Source: Paramarasmius palmivorus | Taxonomy: Eukaryota; Basidiomycota; Agaricomycetes; Agaricales; Marasmiaceae | Assembly (NCBI GenBank): GCA_037176845.1 | Contig: JAYKXP010000087.1 | Span: forward strand, 1-64,000 | Length of the DNA: 64,000 nt | Direction of reading: 5' to 3' | Shown here: one piece after another, positions 1 through 9,604 of the stretch | Layout of the letters: the number at the start of each line of letters is the position of its first letter | Numbering within the stretch: position 1 is the first letter of the stretch | Made by a program: the position numbers and the translations under genes | The notes under the pieces: model-generated | What the model saw: the letters and a program-made list of their open reading frames with translations, nothing else | What the model was told of the DNA's origin: nothing | Databases searched by the model: none

Positions 1-692
1 AATAAAGAGTCTGTCGACCCCGCTATTCGGTCCAGATTTCAGTCTGTCATCGGGTCACTGCTATACATCATGTTAGGTACACGACCTGATATTGCCTATG
101 CCGTTACCAAGCTATCGCAGTTCTCTGCGAATCCTTCAAAAGATCATCTTAGCAAAGCGCTTTATATTTGCCGCTATCTTGCTGGAACGTCAAACTATGC
201 TTTAGCGTATGACGGAAGATCAAATAAAGGATTGTTAGCGTACACAGACTCAGACTGGGCTGCTGATCCCATTAAGCGCCGTTCTGTGACTGGATACTTT
301 TATAAGTTGGCAAATGGCATATTCTGTTGGCAATCTCGTGCGCAGAAGACTGTCGCCCTTTCTTCAACCGAAGCCGAATATATGGCTCTTTCGGACTGTA
401 GCCGCCAGGCTGCATGGATCAAATCTCTTCTCACAGAACTTGGACTTCCGAATCCAGCTATACCAATCTGTGGAGACAACCAAGGCTCGATATTTATCGC
501 CTCCAATCCTGTACAGGAACGTCGAACTAAGCACATTGATATACGTTATCATTACGTTCGCGAATCTGTTGAGAATGGAAAGGTTGATCTGTTTTTTATA
601 AACGGAGATTATAATCCTGCTGATATGTTCACTAAGAATCTTGGCCATGTCAAGTTCTTGGAATTCAGAAAGCATCTTGGGCTTGAGTTCTA
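1..692 (+). pseudogene. Ty1/copia polyprotein 3' fragment (end of RT and RNase H)
   Basis: This is the tail of a copia Pol reading frame, open from the first base of the window. It carries the RNase H signatures TDSDWA and SSTEAEY and the terminal NPADMFTKNLG segment. The protein is almost identical to the C-terminus of the minus-strand element at 1118-6160; I see only a few substitutions (A/V, R/H, N/D). The frame formally stops at 709-711, but the last residues are read from the neighbouring LTR, so the copia sequence really ends at 692. The rest of the element lies outside the window or was lost. It faces the complete copy, giving an inverted repeat with arms of about 690 bp. Confidence 0.9.
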
Positions 693-957
693 TGTCAAAG
701 CATATGCCTAGCCTACCGCAGTGGCAGTGGATTGACTGAGGCTTACCTGATGAATATATCTGATGAGAGATAGAAGCGTATGCGACTTGGTAGTGTGTAA
801 AGCACTGTCTATTCCAGTAGATACCAACTAGCTTATATACTAAAGTACAGAAGTAACCCGCATAGGAGTCCAAGTGGTACGTACAGTAAGACTAAGGAAT
901 TCCGAGTGGTGCTCGGAGATAGAGTGGATATAATCTAATCTAAAGATAGTTTCAACA
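693..957 (-). repeat. 3' LTR of the minus-strand copia element
   Basis: A 265-bp repeat matching 6308-6572 with five substitutions and no indel. In element orientation it follows the polypurine tract directly and begins TGTTGAAAC. A TATA-like TATATAAG lies at 832-839 on the minus strand. Confidence 0.93.
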
Positions 958-967
958 CTCCCCCTCG
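958..967 (-). other. Polypurine tract of the copia element
   Basis: The minus strand reads CGAGGGGGAG immediately before the TGTTG start of the 3' LTR. This is the usual position and composition of the plus-strand DNA primer in copia elements. Confidence 0.85.
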
Positions 968-1117
968 CTAAGTGTAGCTAGGATTGTAGAAGGACTCTGA
1001 ATATGAGGACAAGGAAGTGAAAACGTCATCTATTATCGCTAGGTCTGCGTTGTGAATCTAGATGTACTTCTTGCTCTTCATTGTGAGTCGTTTTATTTCC
1101 TACTGCATTGAGCGAGC

Positions 1118-4100
1118 TTATTGAGTATAAAACTCAAGCCCAAGATGCTTTCTGAACTCCAAGAATTTGACATGGCCAAGATTCTTAGTGAACATATCAG
1201 CAGGATTATAGTCTCCGTTTATAAAAAACAGATCAACCTTTCCATCCTCGACAGATTCGCGAACGTAATGATAACGTATATCAATGTGCTTAGTTCGGTG
1301 TTCTTGTACAGGGTTGGAGGCGATAAATATCGAGCCTTGGTTGTCTCCACAGATAGGTATAGCTGGATTCGGAAGTCCAAGCTCTGTGAGAAGAGATTTG
1401 ATCCATGCAGCCTGACGGCTACAGTCCGAAAGAGCCATATATTCGGCTTCAGTTGAAGAAAGGGCGACAGTCTTCTGCGCACGAGATTGCCAACAGAATA
1501 TGCCATTTGCCAACTTATAAAAGTATCCAGTCACAGAACGGCGCTTGATGGGATCAGCAGCCCAGTCTGAGTCTGTGTACGCTAACAATCCTTTATTTGA
1601 TCTTCCGTCATATACTAAAGCATAGTTTGACGTTCCAGCAAGGTAGCGGCAAATATATAGCGCTTTGCTTAGATGATCTTTTGAAGGATTTGCAGAAAAT
1701 TGCGATAGCTTTGTAACGGCATAGGCAATATCAGGTCGTGTGCCTAACATGATATATAGTAGTGACCCGATGACTGACTGAAATCTGGAGCGAATAGCAG
1801 GGTCGACAGACTCTTTGTTTTCTACTGGCTTATAGCCTGCAGGAAGAGGTGTCTTTGCTACCTTAGCATTTTCCATTCCAAAACGTTGCAGCACTTTCTT
1901 GAGATATGGGATTTGGTCAATTAAGACCCTATTACCATCTCGACGAATGCGCATACGTAGGAACTCATTTGCTTCTCCAAGATCACGACATTCCCATTTC
2001 TTCATGAATTCGGCTTTCTTCTGGGCAACGTATTTCGGATCAGGTCCGATAAATAAGGCATCATCAACGTATATAATAGCAATTACGAGACGTCCTTGAT
2101 CATCACGATGGATGAATATGCCTGCATCAGAAACTAAACGTTTAAAGCCTAATTTCTTCATGGATTTAGTTAGCGCTCTCCACCATACGAGTGCAGCTTG
2201 TTTCAATCCATAGATAGCTCGGCGCAAGCGTAGAACTTTACGTTCTTGGCCTTTGACTTTAAAGCCTTCAGGTTGCTCCATGTAGATTTCTTCTTCAAGT
2301 TCGCCATATAAGAAAGCGCTCTTGACGTCCAGTGTGGACACATGCCAGTTCTCAAGTGCTGCTAGCGCTAATAGCATGCGAACAGACTCATAACGAACAA
2401 CTGGTGAGAAGATTTCATCAAAATCTACACCTTCTATTTGAGAGAAACCTTTAGCTACAAGTCGAGCTTTCTTTCGACTATCAGATTTGATGTCGAATAC
2501 CCATCTGTTCTTAACAGTCTTGCGATCCGATGGAAGATCAACAAGTTCGAAGACTTTACGCTTGCGAAGTGCTTCAAGTTCTTCGCGGCAAGCAGTCTTC
2601 CATTCCTTTTGCTGCGATTCAGGCATTTGCGCAATATCTTGGAAAGTCCATTCTCGAACATTAGAAGGACTTGGTAGGTCTTGATTAGGAATCGCTTTAT
2701 TAATGAGCAAATTCGCTAACCCTACTCCCCCTTCCTGGGATAGTTTATGCATCAGGGATTCAGCTGTAGCGTGACCAGTCGTGTCGCGTTCAGATGGAGA
2801 TGATGTGGAACTAGGGCCAGGAACGCGTGAAGCGCCTGATCCACGAGGTCTAGCCTTGCGACCTCTAGGCCTGGGTATAGAGCTGGAGCGACCAGGCTCT
2901 ACATCACCCGTTGCATTTCTCCAAACTGACTGACGGTCTACGTCCTGTTGTACTTGCGCAGGATTATTTGGATCAGATTGTTCACCAAATATGTTGCCTG
3001 GGCACTGAACTCCTGTCCGCTGTCTAGCAGAGCGTCTTGGCTGAGAATCGCTCTGTGATGGACCAGATGTTGGCTCAACAGGCGGTGGTGCCGGAGGATG
3101 AATCACTCCATGATCCGCACCTAATTGTTGATCGCCATCTGTTGATCCAATTTCACCCGGAGGTGATCTATCTCCTTCGGAAGCTGATCTGCTTCTGCTC
3201 GGTGATGACGGCGGCGGACTCTGCCTTGGCGATGATTGCCGCGGACTCTGATCACCGTCGTGATCAGGTGCAGTGTCCTTTGCAGGTGTAGGAGGTGAAG
3301 GACGATGTGAAGGTTCGTCGTCTTCGTCCAAAGATAAAGAAATAAATGATGGACCTGGTTTAGAGGTTACTGGAGTTACACCTTTTGGTTTAGACTCCGG
3401 ACACTTCGGAAACAGGTTCTCGTCGAAAAGAGCGGTAGCGGCTTTGATGATATAGTTACGGGAATCCATGAAAAGAAAACCCTTCATTCCCTCTTGATAG
3501 CCAATGAACGTCATTAGTTCGGCTCTAGGAGAGAGTTTATTAACTCTCTTATCCTTGGGAACGTAAACGTATCCACCACAACCTAATACTCGGAAATGCG
3601 AGACATCAGGAGCTTTTCCATATAACCGTTCAAAAGGAGTCTTTCCTTGTAGACGTCCAATGATCGGCGTACGGTTGTATACATGCAAAGCATGCAACAC
3701 ACAAAATTCCCACCAAGACTGTGGTAAACATGCGTCGAAGCGTAAAGCCTGCGCTTTGTCCATAACAGTCTCATTAAAACGTTCGGCACAACCATTTTGC
3801 TGTGGTGTATGCGGTACGCTTTGCAGAATTTTAATTCCCTGGTCTAATAAGACCTGATCAAATTCCTTCGATTTAAATTCTCCCCCTTCATCCGACATCC
3901 ATTCTTTGATGACAGCGTTGTGTTGGGTTTTAACCATGGCGATAAAGTTCCGCAAAGCCGTGATAGCATCGCTTTTGGCGTGGAGTAAGATTAACCAGCC
4001 ATGGGAAGAATGATCGTCGAAAAACGTCATGAAGTACTTAAAGTGGTGATAAGATTCAACTGGAAAAGACTTCAGATCTGAATGGATTCGCTCGAAGGCT

Positions 4101-6160
4101 CTTGAAGCTCGAGAGCCAGAAGGAGGAAACGACTTTGATTTCATTTTTCCTTCAGCGCATCCAGAGCAAATATGCTCAGTGGGAATCGAAAGATTCTGTG
4201 GGAACTTAATGGTGTTCTCCTTTGCTTTTTCAAGCACTCGCTTAGACGGATGTCCAAAGCGTTTATGCCATAGTTCAAAGTTTGATGATGAAACAAGCAA
4301 ACCGGCAATTAATTCCTCAGCAGGTGAAATGCGAGTTTGTAACCAATAAATTGGGTCACCAATAGAATGAGGATGACAAAGCATAGTCTGCTGCTCATTT
4401 CTATTCAAGAATTCGAGTTTTCGGCGACTGCCTATAACAACCGAATCTTGTAAAATTTCTCCCATAGACAAAAGTCTAATAGATAAATTCGGGATATAAT
4501 ATACTGGATACAAGCACGTAGTGCGTCTTGTAAATGAACCAGTTTTGGTTTCAATGATGTGATCAAAAAATACTGATCCTTTGCCTTCGCACTTAAGCTC
4601 AGTTTGTTTAGATGCAGTATTGATCATTGGACCATTCCGTAAAGGTTCATAATCGGCGAAATCACCCAAATTGCCGGTAAAGTGCATAGAAGCACCTGAA
4701 TCCATGATCCAGTCGGCAAGAATGAGATCATTCATTGGTTTCTTTCCCTTACACTTATCACACAATGCATAATAATCAGACAACGAATTTATTCTATTGA
4801 ATAATTGATACAAATCGTTTGTCGATATACTACTAAATGCGGCTGTAAGATGAGCGCAATTAGAGTTTGCATTATTGTGTGCAGTGCGAGGTACTTGCCT
4901 AAGTGGGTCAAGCCCGTCTACCTCTTCCTCGGTATGACCCATGTCCTCGTCAAGATCGGTAGGGGGTACCTCCTCCACGTCGGTTCCCCAATCCAACTTC
5001 TCCTCTATTTCCTCTGAACGCGCACATTTCTGAGCTGGCGCGGGGAAATCTTCGAGGAGTCGCTTGGAACTGGACGCGACGACGTTCTCGAGGGCTTCGA
5101 GATTGTGCGCGAACCTGGGAGCTTCGAGACGCTCACAGAGTGCTCGAGCGTAAGCGACGTCACTATAGACAGAGTCGGAAGGTACGCTACCTTGATAGGT
5201 CTGCGGAGATCTATTCTCGACTCTCCTGGAGGTAACTCCATTCGGATTAAAGGAAGCGACCGAAGAGGCGCTAGGTCCAATCCGAGATGCCAAGGAGGCA
5301 ATTGCCGTGTGAGAGTGGTGATGATGGGACGGCTGCTGCTGCTGCTTCTTCTTCTGTTGCTGTTTCCCAGCACGCGATCCACGCTTAAAGGGTTTACCCT
5401 TGCCATTAGGTTTGGGGTTCTGACCCTGGCGGGATTCCCTATAGTTAGGGTCACGCCCCTTGCGTCTGACAGCCGAAAGGCGCATAGCAGAGGCGTTGTT
5501 CGTGTCACGGCGCTCAAATTCAGCAACTATAGCGTCGCGAATTTCAGTGAACTTGAGTTCATCTGTCTTCTTTTGCAAGAAGAGAGCTGGGACTGAGTCC
5601 CACCTTGCTGGGATAGCGGCAAGAAGAATGAGCGCACGTTGCAGCTGTGTAAGATCCATGCCGTTCTGCTTCAAGCGCTCGAAAATAGTAAGCAGCTCGT
5701 TGATTTCCGGCAATGGATTACCAGTTCCAGAGAGTTGGACCATCAATGCCTTTTTGAAATCAGCAAAGATAATAGCAGGACCAGGCGTACTATAGGATTT
5801 CTTGAGCTCATCAAAGGTGAGTTTAGAAGTCCCCTTAAGATGATGCTTGAGGGACTGCTTGATGGTGAGCTCAATAGCACCCAAGGCCTGATCATCGAGG
5901 TTGTCCCATTCGAGGATCTCCCTGTCGCGAGCAGCAACCTGCTCAGCGGTGGGACCACGTTCAGCAGCCTCTAATTTGGCAGGACGAACGTTGAATCCCT
6001 TCACCACTTGATAGAGTCCCTTGAATCTAAGGAAAGGGATGAGTTTGTCCTCCCACTGGCAGAAGTTGGACCCATCAAGGATAGGGACCTGGTTGATGGA
6101 AGAAGCGGATGATGCGTCGGAAGACATAGCGATAAAAGTTCTGATGAACATAATCAGCAT
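1118..6160 (-). CDS. Copia Gag-Pol polyprotein
   Basis: An open frame of 1680 codons with no frameshift or stop. A second ATG, at 6127 (residue 12, MSSDASS...), is the likelier start. Domains in order: copia-type Gag (about 30-250); a basic Gln/His-rich tract (QQQKKKQQQQ, HHHHSH, about 270-285); aspartic protease DSGA (about 485); integrase zinc region LWHKRFGH...CSGC (about 635-665) and a DDE core including SDEGGEF and the conserved Glu (about 690-790); a long Ser/Pro/Asp-rich linker; RT with YVDD (about 1365); RNase H TDSDWA (about 1530). All catalytic residues I can check are present, so the element may be autonomous. Oddities are the missing CCHC knuckle in Gag and the single-frame fusion of Gag and Pol. 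Confidence 0.93.
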   Translation of the reverse strand: MLIMFIRTFIAMSSDASSASSINQVPILDGSNFCQWEDKLIPFLRFKGLYQVVKGFNVRPAKLEAAERGPTAEQVAARDREILEWDNLDDQALGAIELTIKQSLKHHLKGTSKLTFDELKKSYSTPGPAIIFADFKKALMVQLSGTGNPLPEINELLTIFERLKQNGMDLTQLQRALILLAAIPARWDSVPALFLQKKTDELKFTEIRDAIVAEFERRDTNNASAMRLSAVRRKGRDPNYRESRQGQNPKPNGKGKPFKRGSRAGKQQQKKKQQQQPSHHHHSHTAIASLASRIGPSASSVASFNPNGVTSRRVENRSPQTYQGSVPSDSVYSDVAYARALCERLEAPRFAHNLEALENVVASSSKRLLEDFPAPAQKCARSEEIEEKLDWGTDVEEVPPTDLDEDMGHTEEEVDGLDPLRQVPRTAHNNANSNCAHLTAAFSSISTNDLYQLFNRINSLSDYYALCDKCKGKKPMNDLILADWIMDSGASMHFTGNLGDFADYEPLRNGPMINTASKQTELKCEGKGSVFFDHIIETKTGSFTRRTTCLYPVYYIPNLSIRLLSMGEILQDSVVIGSRRKLEFLNRNEQQTMLCHPHSIGDPIYWLQTRISPAEELIAGLLVSSSNFELWHKRFGHPSKRVLEKAKENTIKFPQNLSIPTEHICSGCAEGKMKSKSFPPSGSRASRAFERIHSDLKSFPVESYHHFKYFMTFFDDHSSHGWLILLHAKSDAITALRNFIAMVKTQHNAVIKEWMSDEGGEFKSKEFDQVLLDQGIKILQSVPHTPQQNGCAERFNETVMDKAQALRFDACLPQSWWEFCVLHALHVYNRTPIIGRLQGKTPFERLYGKAPDVSHFRVLGCGGYVYVPKDKRVNKLSPRAELMTFIGYQEGMKGFLFMDSRNYIIKAATALFDENLFPKCPESKPKGVTPVTSKPGPSFISLSLDEDDEPSHRPSPPTPAKDTAPDHDGDQSPRQSSPRQSPPPSSPSRSRSASEGDRSPPGEIGSTDGDQQLGADHGVIHPPAPPPVEPTSGPSQSDSQPRRSARQRTGVQCPGNIFGEQSDPNNPAQVQQDVDRQSVWRNATGDVEPGRSSSIPRPRGRKARPRGSGASRVPGPSSTSSPSERDTTGHATAESLMHKLSQEGGVGLANLLINKAIPNQDLPSPSNVREWTFQDIAQMPESQQKEWKTACREELEALRKRKVFELVDLPSDRKTVKNRWVFDIKSDSRKKARLVAKGFSQIEGVDFDEIFSPVVRYESVRMLLALAALENWHVSTLDVKSAFLYGELEEEIYMEQPEGFKVKGQERKVLRLRRAIYGLKQAALVWWRALTKSMKKLGFKRLVSDAGIFIHRDDQGRLVIAIIYVDDALFIGPDPKYVAQKKAEFMKKWECRDLGEANEFLRMRIRRDGNRVLIDQIPYLKKVLQRFGMENAKVAKTPLPAGYKPVENKESVDPAIRSRFQSVIGSLLYIMLGTRPDIAYAVTKLSQFSANPSKDHLSKALYICRYLAGTSNYALVYDGRSNKGLLAYTDSDWAADPIKRRSVTGYFYKLANGIFCWQSRAQKTVALSSTEAEYMALSDCSRQAAWIKSLLTELGLPNPAIPICGDNQGSIFIASNPVQEHRTKHIDIRYHYVRESVEDGKVDLFFINGDYNPADMFTKNLGHVKFLEFRKHLGLEFYTQ

Positions 6161-6295
6161 TGTGTCATGACAACATGAATGCAGCCATAATGGCGCAAAT
6201 TTAAAAAGCGTGAAACCAATGTCCAGTATAATGGACAGGTATAACCAGTCAAGCCTGACAGCGGCTAATTACAGCGCTTATCATTGTGGCGACCG

Positions 6296-6307
6296 GGGCC
6301 CATAACC
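6296..6307 (-). other. Primer-binding site, initiator tRNA-Met half type
   Basis: Directly after the 5' LTR the minus strand reads GGTTATGGGCCC. This is the complement of the anticodon-arm sequence GGGCCCATAACC found in eukaryotic initiator tRNA-Met. Drosophila copia and yeast Ty5 prime from a 5' half of that tRNA rather than from its CCA end. The assignment rests on this match; the host tRNA is not in the window. Confidence 0.7.
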
Positions 6308-6572
6308 TGTCGAAGCATATGCCTAGCCTACTGCAGTGGCAGTGGATTGACTGAGGCTTACCTGATGAATATATCTGGTGAGAGATAGAAGCGTACGCGA
6401 CTTGGTAGTGTGTAAAGCACTGTCTATTCCAGTAGATACCAACTAGCTTATATACTAAAGTACAGAAGTAACCCGCATAGGAGTCCAAGTGGTACGTACA
6501 GTAAGACAAAGGAATTCCGAGTGGTGCTCGGAGATAGAGTGGATATAATCTAATCTAAAGATAGTTTCAACA
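6308..6572 (-). repeat. 5' LTR of the minus-strand copia element
   Basis: A 265-bp LTR that begins TGTTGAAAC at 6572 and ends GACA at 6308 on the minus strand. TATATAAG at 6447-6454 (minus) is a plausible promoter element reading into the polyprotein gene. On its outer side it joins a foreign copia Gag fragment without a target duplication. Confidence 0.92.
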
Positions 6573-8236
6573 TTAATAGCCGAGGAAGAGGCCGGAGATT
6601 TAATGATCGTCAGGGCGGAGATAGAGATTGCAAGGAAATCACATGTTTCAGATGTCAAGGAAAAGGACATATTGCCGCAAAATGTGGTACAAAGCCGAAA
6701 TCCAGGAAATCAGACGATGATTCCGAGGACAAAGAGAAGTCCAAACCAGCTAAAGATAGTCAATCATGGAGAAAAGGAAAAGAGAAGGCCAGCAGTACCA
6801 AGGAAAGTGCTGTTAAAGCCATGGAAGACGAAATATGGGAAGAAGGCACATGGTTAGCCAGGGAAATCCGAGCAGTGGAACAGTATAATCCACCGAAAGA
6901 ATGGTTTTATGATGAAGAATTCGGAAACACCAAGGAAATTGAAGAGAAATCCGAGGAAACAGCATATATGGCTGTGGAAATGCACACCACGATGGCCACA
7001 ATGGTCGATTTACAGACCCCGATTGACAGCAAAGCCATCATATGCAGAGAAAATCGAATGGATTCTCAACAAGACGAAGCAGAACAGTTCCAAGACTGCC
7101 AGCAAAACTCCTATAAAAGCGAAGAAGAATATCGAGAACCAGCATCACCAGTACTCATCCCATCTACCGCTGTCACAGCAACCTCATCTCTAAACTTATC
7201 CTCATCTCTTAACATCGACATGTACAACAACGAGAACAGCTGGAAAGGCTACTACGAAAGCGAACGTTGGCCATGCCCCCCAGTTGTCAACCGAACCCTC
7301 AAAGGCGAACTTGTTAATGATTATTTCGTCGGATATCAGACCTATGACCCCAACTGCGAAGCCGGTACCTGCCACACACCCAAGACAGGTGATCGCACCG
7401 TCATTGGAGTAGTCCAGACCGCCAGCGATTTCTTAGACGAAGGATTCGAGCACGTCACCATCGATCATAGGGTATGCCGATTGTGTTACAACAGCGCCAA
7501 TTGTACCTTTATGGGGGAGAAGGTTATTAGCAGGTGGTTGATCGAAGAGCCAGGCAAAAAGGAACACGTAGATGTTGCCGCCGCCTACAATGATATTTGG
7601 GCACAGGCAAAGGAAGAGAGGGACAGTGCGCAGATGGCTACAGAGAAGTTCGAGGAGGAGGAAGGAGTCGTCAAATTCATATTCGACAGCGCCGCATCCT
7701 CCCACATGACTCCTTACCGAAACAGCATCACCGAACACCAGTCCATTACTCACAGACCTATCGGCACACCTGAAGGAACCACATTTGCCGTTGAGAAAGG
7801 CACCTGTACTGTGTACACCACCAACAATTTCCAGTGGCACACCATTGTACTCGCCGATTGTCTACTCGTCCCCAAATTCAGACACACGTTGGTATCTATC
7901 AGTAAACTTACCGAGGACGGTTACGAAGTCATTTTCAGTGGCGACAACATCAGGATTCACAAAGGTTGGGAATGCATTTTGGATATACCAAAGAAAGACA
8001 GTATCTATGCAGTGGAGGCTATAGAACACAAGCCAGGAGACCCTTTCCCAAGCCTAGTCGAAGCCGATTCACCGGAAATGCCAGCACTCATATCACTTCC
8101 TACCACACCAGAACCGGATCAGATCCCACTCGTCGAGGGGGAGCAAAAATCCAAATTCGAAGCTGATATCGACAACGTTACCCAAGGAATCGACGAGATG
8201 GATCTAGATGGAAAAGGTTTAGGCACAATCAATTGA
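6573..8236 (+). pseudogene. Copia Gag 3' part and protease
   Basis: The frame of the ORF whose first clear ATG is at 6821 is open back to the junction at 6573. The upstream part encodes an Arg/Gly-rich RGRGRR stretch and a classic CCHC zinc knuckle, CFRCQGKGHIAAKC (about 6641-6682), which shows that the true start was further upstream and is lost. Downstream comes the aspartic protease motif FDSAASSHM (about 7684-7710), with Ala in place of the usual Gly, then HTLVSISKL and a charged tail ending at 8234-8236. No integrase or RT follows. The family differs from the adjacent minus-strand element, whose Gag has no zinc knuckle. Confidence 0.8.
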
Positions 8237-8269
8237 AAAATAAACGAGATTATTACGAAGATTGATGAG

Positions 8270-8533
8270 ATGCAGATCGACAACGGAGATACATCGGCTA
8301 GAGGTGGACATAGAAGAGTCAGATTCCAGGAGGCTATTCGAACCGGAAAGAAGGTCATTATCACAGGACAATCATCAGGCACCAGGACAGTAAAGAAACC
8401 GCGGGTATCCAATCACACCAACAACGACAACACTCGCAACTACAGGAACATAAAGAAGAATCGCAACGAGTCCAGACTCCGCCGGGTCAAACATTGCAAC
8501 CTCCGTGGAGAATACTTCGACAATCTGGATTAG
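8270..8533 (+). CDS. Small basic ORF in the tail of the truncated copia
   Basis: An 87-codon frame rich in Arg, Asn and Lys (RRVRFQ..., RRVKHCNLRG) between the Gag-protease stop and the polypurine tract. I recognise no domain. It may be a leftover of the linker that lay between integrase and RT before the internal deletion rather than a gene of its own. Confidence 0.3.
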   Translation: MQIDNGDTSARGGHRRVRFQEAIRTGKKVIITGQSSGTRTVKKPRVSNHTNNDNTRNYRNIKKNRNESRLRRVKHCNLRGEYFDNLD

Positions 8534-8577
8534 AATCAAACCTCAGATCATTCCATAATCCAAGGTTTGAGGGGGAG

Positions 8578-8884
8578 TGTTGGAAATATAGAACGTTTAT
8601 ACTTACATATGCATGCCACATCTTAGAATATCTCTTGACCCGCTCGTATCGTTTCGTTTAACCCACTTACTTACAGAAAGCCACACAAAGCCACAGTTAT
8701 TTCTATCGCGTCTATACTTGTACTATTAGGTTTATCTTTCATCCACTACTCATGTATAAAACCTAGACAGAAAACCTTACAACAATCATCTTGTGTTCAC
8801 TCAACTCCTCTGGTCATCTGCTATCGTTTATTCGCGCTTACCTGCGCTATCGCTGCTAACAGAGTTCAATCTAAAACTCTGACA
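8578..8884 (+). repeat. 3' LTR of the truncated copia
   Basis: It starts TGTTGGAAAT directly after the polypurine tract. A TATAAA lies at 8755-8760. The end at ...CTCTGACA (8884) is inferred from the TG...CA rule and length, because no partner LTR is present for comparison. About 307 bp. Confidence 0.6.
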
Positions 8885-9604
8885 TTGCTAGGAGTCCGAT
8901 CTAAACCGAAACGCTTCGGATTCGTATCTGAGGAAGGTAGGCTCTGCGCCCTTGTAGTTCTATATTATATCTTCTATGTCCTAGGACAGTCCTGGAACAG
9001 AATCCTATCCGTTCCCTCGTTATAGGACTATATGTCCCTCACTAGTGTCTGTACTAGTGGTAGGAATCCCAACTCGAAGCTCGAGGGATATTCCGATCGA
9101 TATGGAAAGCTGTTAAGCCCCCATATGGTCCTCGTATTGATGACCCGGTTACTCGGACATTTCTAATCCAGGTAACTCTGCTCTCTAAGGTGACTCGCAC
9201 CTCCAGCTTCTACCGCATTTGGTATCTAGCTCTGATTCGTCCCCTAGGGTCCTTCTACGCTGTGGTAGTTGGTCCTCGTTCACTATCCCATCTCATATGT
9301 CCCATAGCGCGAGTATAGTGTAGCCATATGACCTACTAGGAAGTCTACCATGTACAGTAGCATGTCCTCATAAGGTTCCAGCCTGATAATAGAGTATAGA
9401 TACGGTCTACAGGTTTCGACGTGTATCCTAGCGCAATCATATAGGGCTAACGACGACATCAACATCTATGCGCGCGCAGCTAGTATTCACTACGCAGTGC
9501 ATGCCTATCTTATTCCTCGTCATATGCGCACTACTAGGTTCCTAGTAGTGATACCAAGTCCATATAGTACTTAGTATGATGTACTAGTGCGATTCTGAAC
9601 ACAA
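8885..9604. other. Non-coding, hairpin-rich stretch
   Basis: I see no gene here. It contains several short perfect palindromes: CACTAGT-6 nt-ACTAGTG at 9040-9059 and CACTACTAGG-TT-CCTAGTAGTG at 9529-9550. It separates the copia nest from the duplicated-unit region and matches neither side. Confidence 0.5.

Larger units (their letters stand above)
693..6572 (-). mobile_element. Complete Ty1/copia LTR retrotransposon
   Basis: A 5880-bp element on the minus strand, bounded by 265-bp direct repeats (693-957 and 6308-6572). In element orientation each LTR starts TGTTGAAAC and ends GACA. The order is 5' LTR, primer site, one uninterrupted Gag-Pol frame, polypurine tract, 3' LTR. The gene order protease-integrase-RT-RNase H defines it as copia. 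I count five differences between the LTRs (about 2%), so it is not brand new. The bases outside the LTRs (TTCTA on the left, TTAAT on the right) do not match, so no target-site duplication is visible. The left flank is a same-family fragment and the right flank is a different copia family. Confidence 0.93.
6573..8884 (+). mobile_element. Truncated copia element, Gag-protease only
   Basis: A second copia family on the plus strand. It starts abruptly at the LTR junction of the neighbouring element, within the Gag nucleocapsid region. It runs through a protease and a short tail, then reaches a polypurine tract (GAGGGGGAG, 8569-8577) and a 3' LTR. Integrase, RT and RNase H are absent between protease and 3' LTR, so this is an internal deletion derivative as well as 5'-truncated. 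It cannot transpose without help. Confidence 0.82.

Noticed and set aside
364..873. 169-codon minus-strand frame and other frames overlapping the copia RNase H
   Set aside because: They are antisense shadows of the copia reading frame and its LTR; the same shadows appear mirrored at 1121-1506.
5005..5596. Long frames on both strands inside the copia Gag region
   Set aside because: Low-complexity CAG/CTG-rich coding sequence leaves several frames open; the polyprotein frame explains the region.
688..6577. Target-site duplication for the complete copia element
   Set aside because: TTCTA and TTAAT share too little; I could not find a 5-bp match even when shifting the ends by a base or two.
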